From Nocardia sp. NBC_01329 (GTDB lineage Bacteria; Actinomycetota; Actinomycetes; Mycobacteriales; Mycobacteriaceae): a DNA stretch of 64,000 nt. Numbering within the stretch: the stretch's first letter is position 1; every line of letters starts with the position of its first letter. The translations under genes and the position numbers were made by a program. The notes beneath the pieces were generated by a model. The model made no database searches and was not told the origin of the DNA. It saw only the letters and a program-made list of their open reading frames with translations. The stretch is taken from the NCBI RefSeq assembly GCF_035956715.1, contig NZ_CP108381.1, positions 4,186,001-4,250,000 of the forward strand. Direction: 5' to 3'. Of the stretch, positions 52,901 to 61,900 are shown piece after piece.

Positions 52901-55900
52901 GCACGTAGGTGGTGCCGGGGACATCCGGGTCCGGGTTGTACAGCCGTTCCAGATCCCAGCCCCGGTCGGTGGGGAAACCGGTGATCACATCGGCGCCGGC
53001 GGCCACCAGGTCCCACAGCTGCGCTGCGGAGGAAACGCCGCCGGGATAACGGCAGCCGATTCCGACAATGGCGATGGGCTCGTCGGTGCGGCTGTGGCGC
53101 AATGTCTTGGGCGCCGGCTTCCGCGCCGTGGGCGCGTCATCGATCAGCGATACCAGCAACACTGCCACCGCCCGCGCGGTCGGATGGTCGAAGACCAGCG
53201 TGGCGGGCAGCGGCAGTCCGGTGGCCTTGGCGAGCCGATTGCGGAATTCGACCCCGGCCAGGGAGTCGAAACCCAGGTCGGTGAACGGCATATCCGGCTC
53301 GATCGCCTCGACCGAGCCGTGCCCCAGCGCCGCGGCCGCGTTCTCACGCACCACCGACAGCGCGACCTCGTCCCGTTCGGCGGCCGCGACGGCGGCCAGG
53401 CGCCCGAGCGGCGCCGCGTTCGCAAGGGTCCCGGGCGCGGCCACCAGCGTGCTCAGTACATTCGGCAGCGAGCCCGCCCGGGCGAGCTCGGTCAATCCGG
53501 CGATGTCGAAATCGGCGGCCACCGCCAGGGCGTCCGGCCCCGCGACAGCGGCGTCGAACAACAGCAGTCCGGCCGTGTTCTCCAGCGGCCGTAAACCCAT
53601 CCGGCGCAGTCGCGCCAAGCCGGGCGCACCGAGTTCGCCGGTCATTCCGGTGTCCGCGTTCCACGGGCCCCAGGCGATCGATACAGCCGGTAGCCCGGCC
53701 TCGGTACGCAGCGCCACCATCGCATCCGCGAAGGCGTTCGCCGCCGCGTAGTTACCCTGGCCCGGCGCGCCCGCCACCCCGGCCATGGACGAGAAGACGA
53801 CGAACGCCGATACTCCGGCAGAGCCGGCCGCATCGTGCAGCGACCACAGCCCGTCGACCTTGGGCCGGAACACTCGATCGATCCGGTCGTCGGTCAGGCT
53901 CTCGACGGTGGCGTCGTCCACCACCCCGGCCGCGTGCACGATTCCCGACAACGGGAACTCGGGCGGCAGCTGGGCCAGCAACTGCCCCAGGGCATCTCGA
54001 TCCGCTACGTCACAGGCGGCCACCTCCACCTCGGCCCCCAACGCGGACACCTCGGCGACCAGCTCCGGTACCCCTTCGGCGGCGCGGCCCCGGCGGGAAA
54101 CCAGCAGCAGCCGGCGCACGCCGTGCGCCGCGACCAGATGCCGCGCCACCAGTGCGCCCAGACCGGTGGTACCGCCGGTGACCAGCACCGTGCCCGTGCC
54201 GAAAGACATCGGCGCGGAGTCCATCGCGGCGGGACGGCGAGTCACACGCGGCATCGAGAGAGCACCGTCGCGTATCGCCAGCAGCGGCTCGTTCGCGGCG
54301 AGAGCCGCCGCGACGATCCGCCGGTCGAGCTCGCCGTCCCGGTCGAGCAGGACGATCCGGCCCGGGTGTTCGGCCTGCGCACTGCGTACCAGTCCGGCGA
54401 TCGCCGCCGCCGCCGGGTCGGGCGATTCCCCGGCCGGCCCCATCGCCCGGTGCGTCACCACCACCAGCCGGGTCCGCGCCGGTGCGGTATCCGCCAGCCA
54501 GGCTCGCACCAGGGCGAGCGTCTCCCTAACGCCGCGCCGGGCCGTTCCGGGCACCGTCTCGGCGGCACCGACCACTGCCTCGCCGGCACCGGCCACTGCC
54601 TCGGCGGCATCGGGCACCGTCTCGGCGGCATCGGACACCGTCTCGGCGGCATCGGACACCGTCTCGAGGGCATGGGGCACCGTCTCGGCGAACCACACGA
54701 CCGCATCGGGTGCCGCCGGCCCCCGCGCCGCCTCGGCGGCCGCACCGATATCGGTGAATCGGTGCTCGGCCCCGGCGATATCGGCCCCGCCGAGCACCGC
54801 CACCGACACCTCGGGCACCTCGGTAGCACCCGGGACCGGCAACCAGTCCAAGCCGTACAGCGGCAACGCGCCCGCCGAGCGGACCCGCTCCACCGTGCGC
54901 CGCTCGACCGGATGAACCACGACCGAGTCGACGCTCAGCACCGGCTCGCCGGCTTCGCCGACCGCCTCCATCCGGATCCCGTAGCCACCGTGCCAGTCGA
55001 TCCGCAGCCGCAGCGGCCCGGAACCGGTCCGGGCCAACCGCACACCCGCACAGCGCACCGGCAGCGGAACCCGGTCCGCAGGTACGTCGTCCATGACGAA
55101 GTCGAGCGCCGGGTGCAGGCAGGCGTCGAACAACGCCGGGTGGATACCGAAGCCGCCCGGCTGCGGGACCACCGCGTCGTCGAGCGAGATCTCGGCGAAC
55201 ATCTCCCGCCCACGCCGCCAGGCCGCGCGTACCCCGCGGAATACCGGTCCGTATTCCATACCCAGGCCGGAGATCCGGTGATACAGGTCCGCCACATCGA
55301 GTTGTTCGGCGTGCTCCGGCGGCCACACCTCGTCCCATCCGGTGCCGGCGTCGGGTATGGGGTCGGCTCCGGCCAATACCCCACCGGCATGCGCGACCCA
55401 GGCCTCGGCGTCCTCGGTCCGCTCCGACCGGGAGTAGACGGTGAAGCTGCGGCGGCCGTCCGGCCCGGCCTCCCCTACCGTGACCTGGATGTCGACCGGG
55501 TTCTCGGTGAGCACCAGTGGAATGTCGAGCAGCAGTTCCTCGATCACCTCGGCACCGAGCCGCGCCCCGACCGCAGATGCCAATTCCAGATAGGTGGTCG
55601 CCGGCACCACCGGCGTACCGAACACCAAGTGCTCGGCGACCCAGGGTTGACCCGGATCGGACAACTTTCCGGTGAACAGCCACTCGTCCCTACCGGCCAC
55701 CGGTACGGCCTCGGTCAGGATCGGATGGCCGAATCCGCCCGTAGCGGCGGGGCGGTCGGCGTGCAGCCAATAACGCTGCCGCTGAAAGGCGTAGGTCGGC
55801 AGTTCGACCCGCGCCGGTAAGTGGCTTGCGAACAGCGGCGCCCAATCGACCTCGATACCCGCGCTGTGCGCTCGGCCGAGGAACGCCAGGAATTGCGTCA

Positions 55901-58900
55901 CCTCCTCGGCGCCGCGCCGGCCGGCGGCCGCCACCAGGGCCTTGGATTCCAGGTCCGCGGGGAGGCACTGCCCGGTCATCGCACTGAGTACGGCATCCGG
56001 GCCGATTTCCAGGAACCGCGTCACCCCGCTGTCCACCAGATGGTCGACGCCGAGAGCGAACCGCACGGTATCCCGGACATGACCCACCCAGTACATCGGA
56101 TCGGCGAATGCTTCACCGCCGACGACCCCGAACACGGTGGACACCACCGGAAGCAGTGGACGGCGGTAGTTCACCCCGGCCGCCACACTCTCGAACTCGG
56201 GGAGCATCGGCTCCATCAATCCGGAGTGGAAGGCGTGGCTCACCCGCAGCCGGGATACCCGCTCCCCCTCGGCGGACAGCAGCGCCGCCAGCCGGTCGAC
56301 AGCTTCCTCGGTACCGGAGAACACGACCGCCGACGGGCTGTTGACGGCGGCGACCGACAGCTGCTCGCCGAAGGGGGCGATGATCTCGTCCGCGCGCGGC
56401 GGCGAGATCGCCGCCGCCAGCATCGCGCCGCCCGGCGGCAACGCACCCATCAGCCGGCCGCGCGCCGCCACCAGCGCACACGCGTCCGCGGTCGACCACA
56501 TCCCGGCCACATACGCGGCGACCAATTCGCCGATCGAATGTCCGATCAGTACATCCGGACCGATGCCGAACGACTCGACCAGCCGGAACAGCGCCACCTC
56601 GTAGGCGAACAACGCCGGCTGGGTGTACTCGGTCCGATGGATCGATTCCGGCTCGGCCGAACCGAAGACGATGCCCTTCAGGCCGGCACCGTCCGGCCCT
56701 GGTCCGAGCAGTTGATCGAACTCGGCGCAGATCTCGTCGAAAGCAGCCGCGAAGACCGGGAAGGCCGCATACAACCCGGCACCCATACCGGCTCGCTGGG
56801 CGCCCTGCCCGGTGAACAGGAACGCGATCCTGCCGTCGACGGGTGCGCCGTCGACGACGCCCACGCCGGTCGAACCGGTGGCCATGTCCGCCAGCCGCGC
56901 CAATGCCGACTCCCGGTCCCCGGCGACCACCACCCCGCGCCGATTCAGCCGAGAGCGAGTTGTCAGCAGCGAGTACGCGATATCCGGTAGTTCCGCGTCC
57001 GGGTGCGCGAGCAGCCAGTCGTGCAACCGCGCCGCCTGGGCGCGCAGCCCCGGCGCCGATTTGGCCGAAAGCAGCAGCGGCACCGCTTTCGCCGCCGGAC
57101 CGCGGCCGTCGGCTACGGGCACCGCCGAGCCCACCGGTCCGGCCGGTGCTTCCTCGATGATGACGTGTGCGTTGGTACCGCTGATCCCGAACGAGGAGAC
57201 CCCGGCCCGGCGCACCCGGCCCGCCGAACCCGGCCACGACCGATCCTCGGTGAGCAACCGCACCGCACCGGCCGACCAATCCACATGCGGCGACGGCGCG
57301 TCCGCGTGCAGCGTCCTCGGCAGCACCGCGTGGCGTAGCGCCTGCACCACCTTGATCACCCCGGCCACCCCGGCGGCCGCTTGACTGTGCCCGATATTCG
57401 ATTTCAACGACCCGATCCACAGGGGCTCGGCCCGATCCTGCCCATACGCCGCGATCAACGCCTGCGCCTCGATCGGATCACCCAACGGCGTACCCGTACC
57501 GTGCGCCTCCACCGCATCCACATCCGCCGCCGACAAACCCGCCGCCGCCAACGCCGCCGCGATCACCCGCTCCTGCGACGGACCGTTCGGCGCCGTCAAA
57601 CCATTCGACGCACCATCCTGATTCACCGCCGAACCCCGCACCACCGCCAGCACCTCGTGCCCCAGCCGCCGCGCATCCGACAACCGCTCCAACACCAGCA
57701 CGCCCACACCCTCGGACCAACCCACCCCATCCGCGGCCGCCGAGAACGCCTTACACCGGCCATCCGGCGCCAGACCCCGCTGGCGCGAGAACTCGGTGAA
57801 CAGGAACGGTGTCGACATCACCGCGGCACCGCTGGCCAGCGCCATCGAGCATTCGCCCTGACGCAACGCCTGAGCGGCCAGATGAATGGCCACCAGCGAG
57901 GACGAACACGCGGTGTCCACGGTGATCGCCGGCCCCTCCAGGCCCAAGGTGTACGCCACCCGCCCGGAGGCGACACTGCTCGCCGAACCGGTGCCGATGT
58001 ACCCCTCGACACCGGCACCCGAGGCTTTGGCGATCTCCTCGTAGTCCAGGTACGAGACGCCCGTGAAAACACCCATATCGCTGCCCCGCAACGATGCCGG
58101 GTCGATTCCCGCGTGCTCGAGCGCCTCCCACGACGCCTCCAGCAACAACCGCTGCTGCGGATCCATCGCCGCCGCCTCCCGGGGGCCGATACCGAAGAAT
58201 CCGGCATCGAAATGGCCCGCATCGGTGAGGAACCCGCCGTAGCGCAGGTAGGAGGTCCCCGGGTTGTCGGGGTCCGGATGGAACAACCGGTCCAGGTCCC
58301 AGCCCCGGTCTGTGGGGAAGTCGGTGATCGCGTCTGTTCCGGCGGTCACCAGATTCCACAGCTGGGCGGGCGATTCGACACCCCCCGGATAGCGGCAGCC
58401 CATGCCGACGATCGCGATCGGTTCATCGGTCCGGACCCGGCGGACCACCCGGTCGGCCGGTCGCGCGCCGGCGGATTCGAGCTCGCCGGCCCGGGACAGC
58501 ACGAATGCGGCCACCGCTGTGGCGGTGGGATGGTCGAACACCAGCGTCGACGGCAGTTGCACGCCGGTCGCCTTGCCCAGCCGGTTGCGGAACTCGACGC
58601 CGGCCAGCGAATCGAAACCCAGTTCACTGAACGGCGCGGTGGGATCGATCGCGTCGGCGGAGATGTGCCCGAGCACGCCGGCCGCCTCCGCACACACCAC
58701 CGCGAGAACAATGGCCTCGTGCTCGGCCGGCGCGGCGGCCGCCAGCCGGCGCGCCAGTGAGCCGGTGGTATCGGCCGCCCGTCGCACCGGCACGGTCACC
58801 ATCGCGTGCAGCACCCGGGGGAGCGAGCCCTCACGTGCCCGCGCCGCAAGTGCTTCGGTGTCGAAATCGGTGGCGACGACCGTCGGCGCGGCCGCAGCGG

Positions 58901-61900
58901 TCGCCCGATCGAACAGGGCCAGACCGTCGGCGGTGGCGAGCGGCCGTACCCCCATCCGCGCCATCCGGGACATCGCGGTGTCGTCCAGCGCATTGGTCAT
59001 TCCGATGCCCTGGTTCCAGGAACCCCACGCGATCGACACCGCGGGCAGGCCCGCAGCGTGCCGCCGGGCTGCCAGCGCGTCCAGGAAGGCGTTCGCCGCG
59101 GCGTAGTTGCCCTGCCCCGGTGATCCCGCGACACCGGCGAGCGAGGAGAACAACACGAAGGCGGCCAGCTCCCGGTCACGGGTGGCGTCGTGCAGATTCC
59201 ATGCGGCATCCGCTTTCGCCGCGAGTACCCGATCCAGCTGTTCGGCGGTCAGGGTTTCGACGGTGCCGTCGTCGAGAACGCCGGCCGAATGGATCACCGC
59301 GCTCGGGGTGAATTCACCGGTGAGATCCGCCAGCAGCGCGGCCAGGGCGGTGCGATCGCCGACATCGCAGGCGGCCACCCGCACCTGCGCACCGGCCGCG
59401 GCCAGCTCACCGACCAGCTCGGGCGCCCCGGGGGCGCGGTCGCCACGGCGCGATACCAGGACCAGGCGCCGCACTCCGTGCGTCGCCACGATATGCCTGG
59501 CCACCTCGGCACCGAGGCCACCGGTGCCGCCGGTGATCAAGACCGAGCCCGTGCCGAAGTCCGGTGCCGCGGATCCGGCCCGGCCGGACCGACGTCGCAG
59601 CCTGGGCACATACCGCACACCGTCGCGGATCGCCAGCTCCGATTCTTCCGAATCCGCCGCGGCGGCGACCGTTTCCCCAGCCAGGTCCGCGCCCGGCGCC
59701 ACGTCGAGCAGTACGAACCGGCCCGGGGATTCGAACTGCGCGCTGCGCAGCAAACCGGCGACAGCCGCTCCGGCCGGATCCGGCGACTCGCCGGATACCG
59801 CGGCGGCGCCTCGGGTCAGCACGACCAGCCGAGCAGCTGACAACCGGTGATCGGTCTGCCACCGGCGCAACAACTCCAGCGTCGCGGTGACCCCGGTGTG
59901 CGCGCGAACGACGGCATCGCCGGCACCGGAATCGTCGCCGACCGGGGCCCATACGACGACCTCGGGGATCGTCTCCGCGGCCAGCAGCTCGGCCAGATCG
60001 GCGAACCGGCTGCCGGCCCCGGCGACCGCACCGGGTCCCAGCACCGCCACCGACACCGTCGGATCGCCGGACCCGGCCGACACCGGCACCCATTCGATCT
60101 CCGCCAGCGACGGCCGCTCTCCGGCCGCGCCGCGCAACGCTTCGGCGTCCACGGGTCGGGAAGCCAGCGAGTCGAGACTGAGCACCGGAGCACCGGCGTC
60201 GTCGACCGCGACGAGCCGGATCCGGTCGGATCCGGTCAGCATGACGCGTACCCGGACCGCCGCCACCCCGGTGCGATACAACCGGACTCCACCGAACGAG
60301 AACGGCAGTGGTAGCCGGCCCGCCGGCAGCTCCCGCGCGAGTTCGGCGATGGCCGGATGGAACGCGGCATCGAACAACGCCGGATGGACGGCGTACGAAG
60401 CCGCCGTACCGGCGTCGTCGGTCAGCGCCACTTCGGCGAGCAGATCCCCGGCATCCCGCCAGACTGCCCGTAATCCCTGGAACGCCGGGCCGTAGCCGAA
60501 CCCCAGATCGGCGAGCTGGTCGTAGAGCGCCTCATAGGCGACGGGTTCCGCCCCGGCCGGCGGCCAGTCTCCCGAAGTCTCGGCGGCGACCCAAGCCGGG
60601 ACGGCCTCGGGAACGGGGACGAGCACCCCACTGGCGTGCGTGCTCCACACCCCACCGGTGACATCACCATCGCCGGCCACTCGGGAGTGAACAGCGAACC
60701 GGCGCCGGCCCGCTTCGTCGGCGGGTTCCACACTCACCTGGATGTCCATCGGGGCATCGCCGGTCAGCACCAACGGACTCTCCAGCAGCAGCTCCTCGAC
60801 GGAGCCTGCGTCCAGCCGCGCTCCCGCGGTGAGCACCAGCTCCACGAACGCGGTCCCCGGCACCACGACCGAACCGAATACGCTGTGATCGGCCAGCCAC
60901 GGCTGATCAGCCGCGGCGATCCGGCCGGTGAACAGCCATTCGTCCTTGCCCGCCAGCGGAACCACACCGGTCAGGATCGGGTGATCGGAAGTTCCCGGCA
61001 CCGCCCCCCGGCTCAGCGGCTCCAGCCAGTACCGCTGCCGCTGGAACGCATAGGTGGGCAGCGCTACCCGGCTGATCTTCCGACCGGCGAACAAGGGACG
61101 CCAGTCCACCTCCAGGCCGGCGGCGCCGGCCCGGGCCAGCATGGCGACGAACTGGCTCACCTCATCGGCCGACCGCCGGGACGCGGCCACCACCAACGAC
61201 TCGGCATCCACTCCCGGATGCCCGGCCAGGCATTCGCGCGACATCGCCGAGAGCACCGCGTCCGGGCCCAGCTCGACGAACCGTCGCACCCCGGCAGCCA
61301 CCAGCGCGTCCACTCCGGGTGCGAACCGGACGCAGCCGCGGACCTGGTCGACCCAGTAGCCTGGATCGGTCAACGCCGCCGCGGCGACACCGGCGGACAC
61401 ATTCGACACCAGGGCCAGCGTCGGCTGCCGATAGGTCAACCGCTCGGCGACAGCGCGGAACTCGGCCAGCATCGGATCCATCCGAGCCGAATGGAACGCA
61501 TGACTGACGCGCAGCCGCGAGGTCCGCACACCTTCACCGGAAAGCAGGCCCTCCACTTCTTCGACGGCGTCGGCGTCACCGGAAAGCACCACCGAGGCGG
61601 GACCGTTGACAGCGGCCAGCGCCAGCCGATCCCCGACAGCCGCCACGATCTCGAGCCCACGATCCTCGGTGATTGCGGCGGCCAGCATCGCCCCGCCCGC
61701 GGGCAGCGCCCCCATCAACCGGCCCCGGGCCGCCACCAGCGAACAGGCGTCCGCCAGCGACCAGACACCCGCCACATACGCCGCGACCAGTTCCCCGATG
61801 GAATGCCCCGCCACCATGTCCGGTGCCAGACCGAACGACTCGACCAGGCGGAACAAGGCCGTCTCGAACGCGAACAAGGCCGGTTGCGCCCACTCGGTCC

